From the NCBI RefSeq assembly GCF_947496725.1, contig NZ_CANMDS010000001.1:620001-684000 (forward strand): 64,000 nt of DNA, in the 5' to 3' direction. This DNA comes from an uncultured Dokdonia sp. (GTDB lineage Bacteria > Bacteroidota > Bacteroidia > Flavobacteriales > Flavobacteriaceae). Below, in pieces: positions 20,417 to 28,155 of this stretch; the first letter of the stretch is position 1, and every line of letters starts with the position of its first letter. Below the pieces are notes generated by a model. That model was not told the origin of the DNA and searched no databases. It saw nothing but the letters and a program-made list of their open reading frames with translations. A program made the translations under genes and the position numbers.

Positions 20417-20881
20417 TTACTTCTTCTTTTTTACAAGAATAGTCCACTCAAAGTTAAACTCAGAAACCTGAACACCGTCTTTGTTTGTTCCTACAGCTTT
20501 CATCCAGCAGGTTTGACCCTCACCAGTAGCAACCGCTTTATCTATAGCCTCTTTAATCTGAGGGCCATTATCACACACAAAGTGTATTCTGCCCGTTGCT
20601 TTTTTTGTAAAAGTGGCATTATTATTTGCCACAAGCATCGATATTTTTTTTCCGCTCTTTTGTATGTGTGCGATAACAAGTGCTCCCGTAGCAAGCTCTG
20701 CCGCCATACCCTGTACTGCCCAAAACATACTATTAAAAGGATTTTGATTAATCCAGCGATGTTTTACTGTTGTGGTACAAGACTCTGGTGATAGTGACTT
20801 AACACGCACTCCCGTAAGCCACGCAGAGGGTAGCTTAAACATTGTGAACGTATTGAATTTACTAGGTGTAGGAAAGGACAT
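20417..20881 (-). CDS. DUF4442 hot-dog fold protein
   Basis: A 154-residue cytoplasmic protein with the thioesterase-like hot-dog pattern: HRWINQNPFNSMFWAVQGMA, AAELATGALVIAHIQ and ATGRIHFVCDNG. These match DUF4442, related to PaaI-type acyl-CoA thioesterases; a substrate cannot be given, and the catalytic Asp/Glu is not obvious. It stands alone between the GlmU-like gene and a divergent DUF4870 gene. TACTTTTG lies 16 bases upstream. Confidence 0.78.
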   Translation of the reverse strand: MSFPTPSKFNTFTMFKLPSAWLTGVRVKSLSPESCTTTVKHRWINQNPFNSMFWAVQGMAAELATGALVIAHIQKSGKKISMLVANNNATFTKKATGRIHFVCDNGPQIKEAIDKAVATGEGQTCWMKAVGTNKDGVQVSEFNFEWTILVKKKK

Positions 20882-20897
20882 ATCTATTGCTTTTAGA

Positions 20898-20905
20898 CAA
20901 AAGTA
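20898..20905 (-). promoter_or_regulatory. -7 element for the DUF4442 gene
   Basis: The minus strand reads TACTTTTG, 16 bases before the ATG at 20881. Confidence 0.4.
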
Positions 20906-20997
20906 ACAATATTTATTAATACTATGCGTGCATATTAATATCTTAAATAAATGTTAATATTTAGTACTATGCGTAACAAAGTACCTTTTTTTAGACA

Positions 20998-21005
20998 TAT
21001 ATTTG
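20998..21005 (+). promoter_or_regulatory. -7 element for the DUF4870 gene
   Basis: TATATTTG lies 19 bases before the ATG at 21025; no matching -33 TTTG was seen. Confidence 0.4.
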
Positions 21006-21024
21006 CATAAGACATTAATATACT

Positions 21025-21555
21025 ATGGAAACTAGCATACCCACACATCACAAAAATGTAGGAACCCTAATACACCTTTCTACCTTCTGTAAATACCTTT
21101 TCCCTTTTGGAAATTTTATTGCTCCGCTCATTTTATGGAGCGCTCAAAAGCGCAACTCTTTATTTATAGACAAGCACGGTAGAGATGCCATAAACTTTCA
21201 GCTCAGTATACTTTTATATTTTATTGCGCTGGCGGTAATAAGCATTCCGTTCTTTATTTATTTTATAGTAAGTGCTGGTGAGGGAAGTGCTAGTTTACTT
21301 AACAATGGATACATAAATGACCCTAGTGACTTTGCAGATCTAGGTGGTTTTCTCATCACTGCCATTGTGGTAGGTGTACTGGCTATAGGATTATTTCTTA
21401 TAGAGGTTATCACAGTAATTTCGGCAGCAGTGCAGGCATCACAAGGAGGCATTTACAAGTTTCCGCTTCTTATAAATTTTATTAAAGCTTCTGCCGTAGC
21501 AGAAACCCCAGATACTCAAGAGGACTCATCAACTCAAGAGCAACCTACTATGTAA
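21025..21555 (+). CDS. DUF4870 family membrane protein
   Basis: A 176-residue protein of three or four membrane helices. The DUF4870 start is clear: LIHLSTFCKYLFPFGNFIAP, then LILWSAQKRNSLFIDKHGRDAINFQ, followed by two long helices and a polar, Gln/Thr-rich tail (DTQEDSSTQEQPTM). Function is unknown, but DUF4870 proteins commonly neighbour PspC-type envelope genes, as here. It opens the plus-strand membrane-stress region; a palindrome copy lies just after its stop. Confidence 0.82.
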   Translation: METSIPTHHKNVGTLIHLSTFCKYLFPFGNFIAPLILWSAQKRNSLFIDKHGRDAINFQLSILLYFIALAVISIPFFIYFIVSAGEGSASLLNNGYINDPSDFADLGGFLITAIVVGVLAIGLFLIEVITVISAAVQASQGGIYKFPLLINFIKASAVAETPDTQEDSSTQEQPTM

Positions 21556-21575
21556 TGTAGTGGTATGACTATGTA

Positions 21576-21591
21576 CGCTTTCGCGAAAGCG
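21576..21591. repeat. Palindrome copy, 76 bases before the PadR gene
   Basis: Exact 16-mer, extending to a 20-bp palindrome TACG...CGTA (21574-21593), between the DUF4870 and PadR genes. Confidence 0.95.
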
Positions 21592-21667
21592 TAACAACAA
21601 TTAATCAATCACCTGACCCAAATCAGGACCAAAACGAACAGTTTAATGTATTTAAAAATGGAAATCT

Positions 21668-22009
21668 ATGAAGATTGAAAACACCAAAGCGCAAATGCGA
21701 AAAGGCGTGCTAGAATACTGTATCCTCTCTGTATTAAAAGACGAAGATGCATATGTAGCAGAGATCTTAGGCACGCTTAAAGACGCCAAGTTGCTGGTGG
21801 TAGAGGGTACAATTTACCCGCTTCTCACTAGACTTAAAAACGCTGGTTTACTCAACTATCGCTGGGAAGAATCTACCAGTGGTCCACCACGTAAATATTA
21901 TGGACTTACCGAAACGGGTAAGATATTTTTAAAAGAACTCTCAACCACTTGGGATGAGTTACAGACAGCAGTAGCCGTAGTTACATCCACTAAAACCACA
22001 AAAAAATGA
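21668..22009 (+). CDS. PadR family transcriptional regulator
   Basis: A 113-residue winged-helix repressor. The PadR signature is clear: MRKGVLEYCILSVLKDEDAYVAEI, then VEGTIYPLLTRLKNAGLLNYRWEE and GPPRKYYGLTETGKIFL. PadR proteins are usually autoregulated and often encoded beside the membrane proteins they control. It overlaps the PspC-domain gene by 4 bases, so it probably regulates this operon; its ligand is unknown. Confidence 0.92.
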   Translation: MKIENTKAQMRKGVLEYCILSVLKDEDAYVAEILGTLKDAKLLVVEGTIYPLLTRLKNAGLLNYRWEESTSGPPRKYYGLTETGKIFLKELSTTWDELQTAVAVVTSTKTTKK

Positions 22010-23802
22010 ACAAGACAGTTAATATAAATTTAGCAGGAGTATTTTTTCATATAGATGAGGATGCTTACGGTAAATTACAGAGATATCTCGCTGCCATCAA
22101 ACGTTCTTTTGAAGGTATGCAAGGTGAAGATGAAATTATAGCAGATATAGAAGCTCGTATCTCTGAGCTATTTTCTGAGCGCATTAAAGACGAGCGCCAG
22201 GTAATAGGCTCACAAGAGCTAGACGAAGTGATTGCTGTAATGGGACAACCAGAAGACTATATGGTAGATGACGATATTTTTGAAGATGAGCCTGCAGCTA
22301 GCAGCAACTCCTCAAAAAAGTCAAAACAAGCACCACGTATCGCACAACGCCGTTTTTACAGAGATACAGATAATGCTTACATAGGCGGTGTATCTAGCGG
22401 TATGGGACACTATCTGGGTATAGATCCTTTATGGGTTCGTATAGGCTGGGTATTACTTATAGCGCTTACTTGGTTTACACTAGGAGGTACTGCACTTATC
22501 TATCTTGCCCTATGGGTTTTTGTACCAGAAGCACAAACCACGGCAGATAAACTCGCAATGCGGGGAAAGGCAGTTAACATTGACAATATCACAGAAAAAG
22601 TAAAAGAAGGATTTGAAAATGTGGCTGATACCGTAAAGAGTGTAGATTATGATAAGTATGGTAATAAAGTAAAAACAGGAGCTCAAGGTTTTTTCGGGAC
22701 CATTGGTAAGATTATTATGTTTTTCTTTAAAGTCCTTGCAAAGATTATAGGGGTACTCCTTATTATAACGGGAGCTACCGTAGTTATCTCTTTACTTATC
22801 ACCTTTTTAACAGGTGGTGTAGTAGATATTTTCACCCCTAATCTAGCCGATTTACCGTGGGTAAATAATGAGACAGGATTGCCTATCTGGCTTGTACTTC
22901 TTCTCACGTTATTTGCAGTTGGGATACCTTTCTTCTTCCTGTTTTATTTAGGACTTAAGATTGTTTCTTCTAACTTAAAATCTATGCCGGTGAGTGCAAA
23001 GCTTAGCCTCTTTGGTCTATGGCTCGTATCTGCGATAGTAATAGGTGTATTTTCTGTAAAAGAAGCTATTAAGTATTCTAACACAGAAACTGGTAAAGTA
23101 GTAGAGCGCACAGAGCTTGCTATAACGGCAAGTGACACGCTGCGCATACAGATGCGAGAGAGTGATCGTTATGAGATTCCTTTTGGGCGATCTACTGGAT
23201 TTATGAGAACAATTAAGAGTGATACAGAAAATGTGACTATAGAGCGTGACGTACGTCTTATTGTGAGAAGTACTAAAGATAGTAATGGCTACATCCAGAT
23301 AGAAAAACGGGCAGATAACTTCACGTATGAAGAAGCACGTGATCTAGCCTCATCTATACAGTATGATTTTAAACTAGAAGACGGTGTTTTATCACTAGAT
23401 GGCTTTCTTACCTCACCTACTCAAAAATCATATGGCCACTGGAATGATCGCGAGGTACAAGTGATTGTATACCTTCCAGAAGGAACTACCCTCATTGCAG
23501 ATGAAAATACATACTCATACCACCGCAATGATAGCAGGTACCGTGACATACTAGATAATGGAACAGAAGAGCAATACCTTACCGTAGGTAATGGCAAGCT
23601 TCTTTGTGACGGCTGTCCAGAAGATCGCAGTTATGATTATAATGATGATGATAACTCTTGGGAGCAATCTGGTAATGATTCTTGGGAAGAACGCAGTTAT
23701 GAAGAAGGAGAAAATGCTCCAGAATGGGATCGTGAGCCAGAAGCACCACAAGCTCCTACGCCACCAGAAGCTCCTGACACAGACGCGCTACGAAATAACT
23801 AA
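22006..23802 (+). CDS. PspC-domain multi-pass membrane protein
   Basis: A 598-residue protein. The N-terminal cytoplasmic part (1-90) has an HAAS-like helical segment found beside PadR regulators (MNKTVNINLAGVFFHIDEDA, EDEIIADIEARISELF). A PspC domain spans about 115-175 (RRFYRDTDNAYIGGVSSGMG). Three further helices follow between about 230 and 345, then an extracytoplasmic beta-rich region (NVTIERDVRLIVRSTKD) and an acidic, Pro-rich tail (APQAPTPPEAPDTD). PspC is the membrane sensor of the phage-shock response. Coupling to PadR replaces the PspF-type control of enterobacteria. Confidence 0.9.
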   Translation: MNKTVNINLAGVFFHIDEDAYGKLQRYLAAIKRSFEGMQGEDEIIADIEARISELFSERIKDERQVIGSQELDEVIAVMGQPEDYMVDDDIFEDEPAASSNSSKKSKQAPRIAQRRFYRDTDNAYIGGVSSGMGHYLGIDPLWVRIGWVLLIALTWFTLGGTALIYLALWVFVPEAQTTADKLAMRGKAVNIDNITEKVKEGFENVADTVKSVDYDKYGNKVKTGAQGFFGTIGKIIMFFFKVLAKIIGVLLIITGATVVISLLITFLTGGVVDIFTPNLADLPWVNNETGLPIWLVLLLTLFAVGIPFFFLFYLGLKIVSSNLKSMPVSAKLSLFGLWLVSAIVIGVFSVKEAIKYSNTETGKVVERTELAITASDTLRIQMRESDRYEIPFGRSTGFMRTIKSDTENVTIERDVRLIVRSTKDSNGYIQIEKRADNFTYEEARDLASSIQYDFKLEDGVLSLDGFLTSPTQKSYGHWNDREVQVIVYLPEGTTLIADENTYSYHRNDSRYRDILDNGTEEQYLTVGNGKLLCDGCPEDRSYDYNDDDNSWEQSGNDSWEERSYEEGENAPEWDREPEAPQAPTPPEAPDTDALRNN

Positions 23803-23808
23803 CCTACT

Positions 23809-24255
23809 ATGAAAAACCCAACCAATCTTCTTTGGATCCTGTTGCTACTCCCCTTGATCGGAGTGGCGCAGGTGTCTGAGGATAGCAAACTTTATAAAGA
23901 AATTCTTGCTATAGATACTGCTCTTTTTGGCTCGTATAATAATTGTGACCTCGCAACTCACGAAGCTCTCATCTCAGAAGATCTTGAGTTTTATCACGAC
24001 AAGGGTGGACTTTCTACTAGCAAAACAGAGTATATGAAGGCTCTCAAGGAGAATATTTGTAATAAAGTACAGAGAACACTTACTCCGGGCACCTTCGAGG
24101 TGCACGAGATAGCAGGTTTTGGCGCTGTATCATTAGGAAAACATAGTTTTCACAACCTAGTAGAAGACAGCCACTCAGAACCATCTAAGTTTATTACCAT
24201 ATTAAAAGACACCCCAAAAGGCTGGAAAATCACACGAGTGATAAGCTTGCACTAG
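23809..24255 (+). CDS. Exported NTF2-like (DUF4440-type) protein
   Basis: A 148-residue protein with a signal peptide (NLLWILLLLPLIGVAQ) and an NTF2-like cone: LYKEILAIDTALFGSYNNCD, LISEDLEFYHDKGGLSTSK and SKFITILKDTPKGWKITRVI. Members often act as small-molecule binders or isomerases; no catalytic residues are recognisable. It starts 6 bases after the PspC-domain gene, so belongs to the same operon by spacing. Confidence 0.82.
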   Translation: MKNPTNLLWILLLLPLIGVAQVSEDSKLYKEILAIDTALFGSYNNCDLATHEALISEDLEFYHDKGGLSTSKTEYMKALKENICNKVQRTLTPGTFEVHEIAGFGAVSLGKHSFHNLVEDSHSEPSKFITILKDTPKGWKITRVISLH

Positions 24256-24300
24256 CAATCTATACAACTCAGTCATAAATTATTACAGTTGGGTAGGTTA

Positions 24301-24316
24301 CGCTTTCGCGAAAGCG
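24301..24316. repeat. Palindrome copy, 80 bases before the head-GIN gene
   Basis: Exact 16-mer at the head of the long A/C-rich leader of the head-GIN gene. Confidence 0.95.
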
Positions 24317-24336
24317 GACTTATCTACATCTTTACA

Positions 24337-24396
24337 TCATCAATCAAAAACAATCAATCAAACAAAAACGAACCAATCACCAAAAAACCAATCATT
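24337..24396 (+). promoter_or_regulatory. Nearly G-free A/C-rich leader with ATCAATCAA repeats
   Basis: About 60 bases before the ATG at 24397 contain a single G and repeat ATCAATCAA-like words (24337-24362 and onward). No Shine-Dalgarno sequence is present. Similar leaders precede the genes at 26123, 28156 and 30370. Confidence 0.5.
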
Positions 24397-25134
24397 ATGA
24401 CAACGCTCATCAAAACAATTTTAGGAATCCTTACTGCTTTACTCGTCACCTCTTGTCAGTTTGACATTAATCTAGGGCAAATAAGCGGAAACGGAAATGT
24501 AGTTACAGAAGATCTGAACATCACAGAAGACTTTGACGAAGTAGTCGCTGGAAATGGCTGGGAAGTATTTTTAGAAAAAGGAAGCACAAACGCCGTAATA
24601 CTTGAAGCAGACCAAAACCTCGTAGACGCTGCCGAAATTTATGTAAAAGACGGGAAGCTTAAAATATACTGCGAAGACAATATCAAAAGTGCTACCTCAA
24701 AAAAGGTGTTTGTAACCTACTCAGAAAATCTTACTGATGTGAGCGTAAATAGTGGTGCAAGTCTCACTACAAAGGAAACACTTACTGGAGATGATATTGA
24801 ATTTGACGCATCTTCTGGAGGGACAATGCGCGTACAAGTTTCTGCAAAAAATGTAGAGACAGATGTAAGTAGCGGTGGCGTGGCACGTATCTCTGGTAGT
24901 GCAGAGCGACTAGATGCTTCGGTTTCTAGTGGTGGTGTAGCGAGAATAAGCCAACTCAAATCTGTGAGTGCAAAGGCAGATGCTTCATCTGGAGGTGTGA
25001 TGGACGTTTATGCTTCTCAAGATCTTAAGGCAGAGGCCTCTTCTGGAGGAATTATAAATTACTACGGTAGTCCAAGAAATGTGGATAAGCCTAAAAAGAG
25101 CTACTCTGGTGGGGTTATAAGAAGTAAGGAATAA
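24397..25134 (+). CDS. Head-GIN domain (DUF2807) lipoprotein
   Basis: A 245-residue putative lipoprotein: MTTLIKTILGILTALLVTSC gives a lipobox with Cys at 20. The mature part is a beta-helix of the DUF2807 type with recurring Ser-Gly-Gly turns (FDASSGGTMRVQVS, TDVSSGGVARISGS, ADASSGGVMDVYAS, AEASSGGIINYYGS). Such repeats resemble the Toast-rack domains that accompany PspC. The frame is open from 24289, but that region is the leader. A bidirectional terminator follows. Position and fold suggest an outer-envelope partner of the PspC protein; this is inference. Confidence 0.85.
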   Translation: MTTLIKTILGILTALLVTSCQFDINLGQISGNGNVVTEDLNITEDFDEVVAGNGWEVFLEKGSTNAVILEADQNLVDAAEIYVKDGKLKIYCEDNIKSATSKKVFVTYSENLTDVSVNSGASLTTKETLTGDDIEFDASSGGTMRVQVSAKNVETDVSSGGVARISGSAERLDASVSSGGVARISQLKSVSAKADASSGGVMDVYASQDLKAEASSGGIINYYGSPRNVDKPKKSYSGGVIRSKE

Positions 25135-25163
25135 TTACAACAAATAACATCAATCAATCAACA

Positions 25164-25197
25164 CAAAAAATGCTCGATACTATCGAGCATTTTTTTA
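25164..25197. terminator. Bidirectional terminator
   Basis: 8-bp stem TGCTCGAT/ATCGAGCA (25171-25178 and 25182-25189), flanked by an A run and a T run, between the convergent head-GIN and XRE genes. Confidence 0.88.
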
Positions 25198-25216
25198 TGT
25201 GTATAATAGTCAAGAG

Positions 25217-25972
25217 TTACAATCCAGCCTTTATTTTCATAAACTGGGCTTCTAGCATTGCCATCTTTTCTTCTAGTCCATCTGCCAGTTCTGGCACTCT
25301 GTGATAGAAGACGTAGCGTATGCGCCAGAGTTCTTTAATTTCTTTCATAGGAAACTCTAAGTCGTCTATATTTTTATGATCTGCTCTAAGGGTGATAGTG
25401 TTACCAGAGAGGTAGCAACGTCTTAATACTAGTCTATCATTAAAAACGGCTAGAATGAGATGTCCATTATTGAGCTTTTTATAAACGTTTTTTGGGATGT
25501 GCTCACCTATTACAATATCCTTTGGGAAGAGTCCTTTGTCATTACTACTCATCTCCAAGTTATCTACAGTAAAGGCTCTGAAATCTTTTTCTGGATTTAC
25601 GGGTAGTTGTAAGATAGGCATATCTGCTACAAAAGCTTCCCTGTCATTATATAGTAGATAGTCATTTGTGTTTTTTGGGGTGATACAAGGTATGGTAGCA
25701 AAGGTTTCTTTTGTAATCTGCTCGTGATCTGTAGTAAGGTCTGCTTTAAATTTGAGCAAACTATTTACGGTAAGCTCTTTTGTGAGCAAGTCATCTATAG
25801 GAATGCTAAAATAATTAGCAATTTTAATAACCGTATCTATTTTAGGTTCACTCCTACCCTCCTCATAAGCCCCTAACGTCCCTCTTTTCAGGTCGAATAG
25901 CTCTGCAAACGACTGCTGACTAAGCGTCTTTACGGTTCTTATTTTTCGAATGTTTTTACCAAAGAGTGACAT
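25217..25972 (-). CDS. XRE-family regulator with degenerate S24-like C-terminal domain
   Basis: A 251-residue regulator. The helix-turn-helix occupies residues 5-60 (IRKIRTVKTLSQQSFAELFD, GTLGAYEEGRSEPKIDTVIK). The C-terminal half resembles LexA/CI S24 domains (KDFRAFTVDNLEMSSNDKG, FPKDIVIGEHIPKN, RLVLRRCYLSGNTITLRADH), but the usual G-D-S-M nucleophile motif is replaced by V-D-N-L-E-M, so self-cleavage is doubtful and a dimerisation or ligand role is more likely. It is divergent from the YbjN/PspA/flotillin cluster, which it may control. A putative operator overlaps its start. Confidence 0.85.
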   Translation of the reverse strand: MSLFGKNIRKIRTVKTLSQQSFAELFDLKRGTLGAYEEGRSEPKIDTVIKIANYFSIPIDDLLTKELTVNSLLKFKADLTTDHEQITKETFATIPCITPKNTNDYLLYNDREAFVADMPILQLPVNPEKDFRAFTVDNLEMSSNDKGLFPKDIVIGEHIPKNVYKKLNNGHLILAVFNDRLVLRRCYLSGNTITLRADHKNIDDLEFPMKEIKELWRIRYVFYHRVPELADGLEEKMAMLEAQFMKIKAGL

Positions 25973-25973
25973 A

Positions 25974-26037
25974 TTTTGCTAATTTTATTTGCAAATGACA
26001 AAATTGTTTGTATATTTACCTAACAATTTTAGCAAAA
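25974..26037. promoter_or_regulatory. Putative operator with inverted repeats
   Basis: TTTTGCTAA (25974-25982) is mirrored by TTAGCAAAA (26029-26037). Between them lies a second imperfect dyad, ACAAA-attg-TTTGT, and CAAATGACAAAATTG. The block begins 1 base before the XRE start codon and faces the YbjN gene, so it could serve autoregulation and divergent control. Confidence 0.4.
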
Positions 26038-26065
26038 AGAATTCACTTATGCTAATTTATTTAGC

Positions 26066-26079
26066 TTTTTCGCGAAAGC
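26066..26079. repeat. One-armed palindrome variant before the YbjN-like gene
   Basis: TTTTTCGCGAAAGC, followed by G. The left arm is changed from GC to TT, as in ligA, the cytochrome c gene and rrf2. Confidence 0.7.
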
Positions 26080-26094
26080 GTAATAGCATCATCA

Positions 26095-26122
26095 AACATT
26101 CATCAATCAAAAATCAAACATT
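26095..26122 (+). promoter_or_regulatory. A/C-rich ATCAATCAA leader
   Basis: A G-free stretch ending directly at an ATG (26123) that opens only a 12-codon frame. It is built like the leader of the head-GIN gene. Confidence 0.4.
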
Positions 26123-26161
26123 ATGACCACTTTAATTATTTACATCCTGAGCCACTTATAA
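26123..26161 (+). CDS. 12-codon upstream ORF (MTTLIIYILSHL)
   Basis: The frame starts with the same ATGAC context and leader as the head-GIN lipoprotein (which starts MTTLIK) and stops after 12 codons. It ends 47 bases before the earliest start of the YbjN-like gene. It could be a leader peptide, a decayed start, or chance. Low confidence as a real gene. Confidence 0.2.
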   Translation: MTTLIIYILSHL

Positions 26162-26238
26162 ACAATTGGGTATTTACAGAGACAAGTTTTCGTATTATTA
26201 ACCTTCCAATGTATTGGAACACAACATTGACACTCTTT

Positions 26239-26634
26239 ATGAAGAACCACTTTACAATTACTCGAGATTTTTTATTAGAACTCAACTTTAATATCACTAC
26301 AGAAAATACGGCAGATGGTATTATGGTTGTACAAAAGGAAAACTCAGGTATCAAAAACCTGATTCTGGGCATTGCTCCTCCTATTCTAATTATCGAGCAA
26401 TTTATTTTTACCATCAATAACCAGTCAGAAAAGATTTTTAAAAGTCTGCTGCAAAAAAACCGAGATATCATACACGGCGCTTTTGTACTAGATGATACTG
26501 GTAAAAAGGTCATCTTTAGAGATACCCTACAGATAGAAAATCTTGACCTCAACGAGCTAGAGGGTAGCTTGAACTCCCTGAGTTTACTTATGAGTGAGTA
26601 CTCAGAACAGATTATAGAATTTTCAAAATATTAA
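26239..26634 (+). CDS. YbjN-like small protein of the PspA/flotillin cluster
   Basis: A 131-residue soluble protein starting MKNHFTITRDFLLELNF; an ATG ten codons upstream (26209) is an alternative. The pattern of LNFNITTENTADGIMVVQKE, SGIKNLILGIAPPILIIEQF and SLLQKNRDIIHGAFVLDDTG resembles YbjN/Tir-chaperone-like folds commonly encoded just before PspA in Bacteroidota. No catalytic motif is visible. It lies 11 bases before the pspA-like gene, so is probably its operon partner. Confidence 0.72.
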   Translation: MKNHFTITRDFLLELNFNITTENTADGIMVVQKENSGIKNLILGIAPPILIIEQFIFTINNQSEKIFKSLLQKNRDIIHGAFVLDDTGKKVIFRDTLQIENLDLNELEGSLNSLSLLMSEYSEQIIEFSKY

Positions 26635-26645
26635 AAAACGACATT

Positions 26646-27359
26646 ATGAACATATTTAAACGACTTTTTAAAATAGGACAAGCAGAGGCAAATGCATCTA
26701 TAGATAATATGGAAGATCCTATCAAGATGACAGAGCAAGGCATACGAGATATGAAAGAAGATCTTGCCAAAAGTGTAGAAGCAATGGCACAAGTAAAAGC
26801 AATGGCCATACGCGCAAAAAACGAGCGTGACGAGCACGATGCAAAAGCAAAAGACTACGAGAGCAAAGCCATCGCTATTCTTAAAAAGGCACACGCAGGA
26901 TCTATGGATGCGACAGATGCAGACAGACTAGCCAAAGAAGCCCTGGCTAAAAAAGAAGAAGCACAGTCACACGCTACACGCGCTGGTGAGGATACCTCAA
27001 AATTTGAAGGTAATGTAGCTCAACTACAAGGTACTATCCAGACTATTAAAGACAATATAAGCAACTGGGAGAACGAGCTTAAAACACTCAAGGCACGTGT
27101 AAAAGTGAGCGATGCTACTAAGAATGTAAACAAGCAAATGGCGGCCCTAGATAACACTGGTACCGTGAGTATGCTAGAACGTATGAAAGAAAAAGTAGCG
27201 CAAGAAGAAGCACTTGCAGAGGCTTATGGAGACATCGCAGATACTAATAAAAGTATAGATGATGAGATAAACGCCGCTGCAGATACTAGCGAGGAGAAAG
27301 TAGATGACGAGCTAGCAAAACTTAAAGAACAATTAGGGCTAGGTAAAGACAACGCCTAG
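26646..27359 (+). CDS. PspA/IM30 family membrane-protecting protein
   Basis: A 237-residue, almost wholly helical protein: the PspA amphipathic start MNIFKRLFKIGQAEANASID, then IRDMKEDLAKSVEAMAQVKA and long coiled coils to about residue 200 (TSKFEGNVAQLQGTIQTIKD, VSMLERMKEKVAQEEALAEA), ending in an acidic tail. PspA/IM30 proteins are ESCRT-III-like and form rods or rings that stabilise stressed membranes. The stop is 28 bases before the next gene. It shares the cluster with a flotillin and a YqiJ-like protein, as in other PSP-like systems. Confidence 0.93.
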   Translation: MNIFKRLFKIGQAEANASIDNMEDPIKMTEQGIRDMKEDLAKSVEAMAQVKAMAIRAKNERDEHDAKAKDYESKAIAILKKAHAGSMDATDADRLAKEALAKKEEAQSHATRAGEDTSKFEGNVAQLQGTIQTIKDNISNWENELKTLKARVKVSDATKNVNKQMAALDNTGTVSMLERMKEKVAQEEALAEAYGDIADTNKSIDDEINAAADTSEEKVDDELAKLKEQLGLGKDNA

Positions 27360-27387
27360 CCATCACAAACCTTAAAACCATCAACCA

Positions 27388-28101
27388 TTGGACAACTTTA
27401 TAAATCTCATATTTTCAGAAGTTAATATCATCTTGAGCGTCTTATTGATACTCTTGATCATTTACTGGATACTTACCTCGGTGAGCGGTATTGATTTTGA
27501 CTACGATATGGACATCGACATAGATCTCGATGTAGATGTAGATGCAGATTTTGACATCAACACCGTAGACTCTGGTAGTATGGATTTTGAAGATGTCTCA
27601 AGTGCAGAGGTAGACAGGTCACACGTTGTAAATAAAAGACGTAAACCGCTTAAGTGGTGGCAAGTATTTTTAATTTACTTCAACTTTGTAGGTCTTCCAT
27701 TTATGTTCACCTTTACGGTATGGGTATTTTTATGGTGGCTTTGCACCCTAGTAACCACAAGTATTACCGGTAGCTATGCAACTAGTTTTGGTTACATACT
27801 TATGTTAAGCTGTATGATCCCTGCTTTGTTCCTTACTAAGATATTTACCACTCCATTTAAGTCGTTTTTTAAAAACTTAAATAAAGATGGTGATAAGGCT
27901 ACAGACTTTTTAGGTCGTGACGCAGTGTTGCTATCTACCATTTCTGGAGATAAGATGGGTAATGCAGAGGTACTAGCAGATGGTAACCCTATGAGTATTT
28001 ATGTAAAATCACTAGATGGGTCAGAAATACGCTTTCGCGAAAGCGTACTCATCATAAAACAGTCACCAGATAAAAATTACTTTTTAGTCAGCAAATATTA
28101 A
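27388..28101 (+). CDS. YqiJ/NfeD-like membrane protein with OB-fold tail, TTG start
   Basis: A 237-residue protein beginning at TTG (27388) with a helix at 10-30. An unusual acidic alternating segment follows at about 37-55 (DYDMDIDIDLDVDVDADFD). Two more helices lie near 92-155, and the C-terminal OB-fold-like domain (DFLGRDAVLLSTISGDKMGN) ends in RESVLIIKQS. YqiJ/NfeD proteins act as membrane partners of flotillin/SPFH proteins, and the flotillin gene follows 54 bases later. The codons for RFRES coincide with a palindrome copy. Confidence 0.82.
   Translation: MDNFINLIFSEVNIILSVLLILLIIYWILTSVSGIDFDYDMDIDIDLDVDVDADFDINTVDSGSMDFEDVSSAEVDRSHVVNKRRKPLKWWQVFLIYFNFVGLPFMFTFTVWVFLWWLCTLVTTSITGSYATSFGYILMLSCMIPALFLTKIFTTPFKSFFKNLNKDGDKATDFLGRDAVLLSTISGDKMGNAEVLADGNPMSIYVKSLDGSEIRFRESVLIIKQSPDKNYFLVSKY
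28030..28045. repeat. Palindrome copy in the YqiJ-like gene
   Basis: Exact 16-mer extending to a 20-bp palindrome (TACG...CGTA, 28028-28047). It is the only copy read as Arg-Phe-Arg-Glu-Ser. Confidence 0.95.
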
Positions 28102-28121
28102 TTAAGCGTGTAAACGCACAT

Positions 28122-28155
28122 TCATAATCAACCAAAAACAAAAATCATCAATTTT
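28122..28155 (+). promoter_or_regulatory. A/C-rich leader of the flotillin gene
   Basis: A G-free stretch with AATCAACC and ATCATCAA words leading into the ATG at 28156, lacking a Shine-Dalgarno sequence. Confidence 0.4.

Noticed and set aside
26136-26552. Minus-strand frame of 138 codons opposite the YbjN-like gene
   Set aside because: Overlaps a supported plus-strand gene with operon spacing to pspA; no recognisable protein features.
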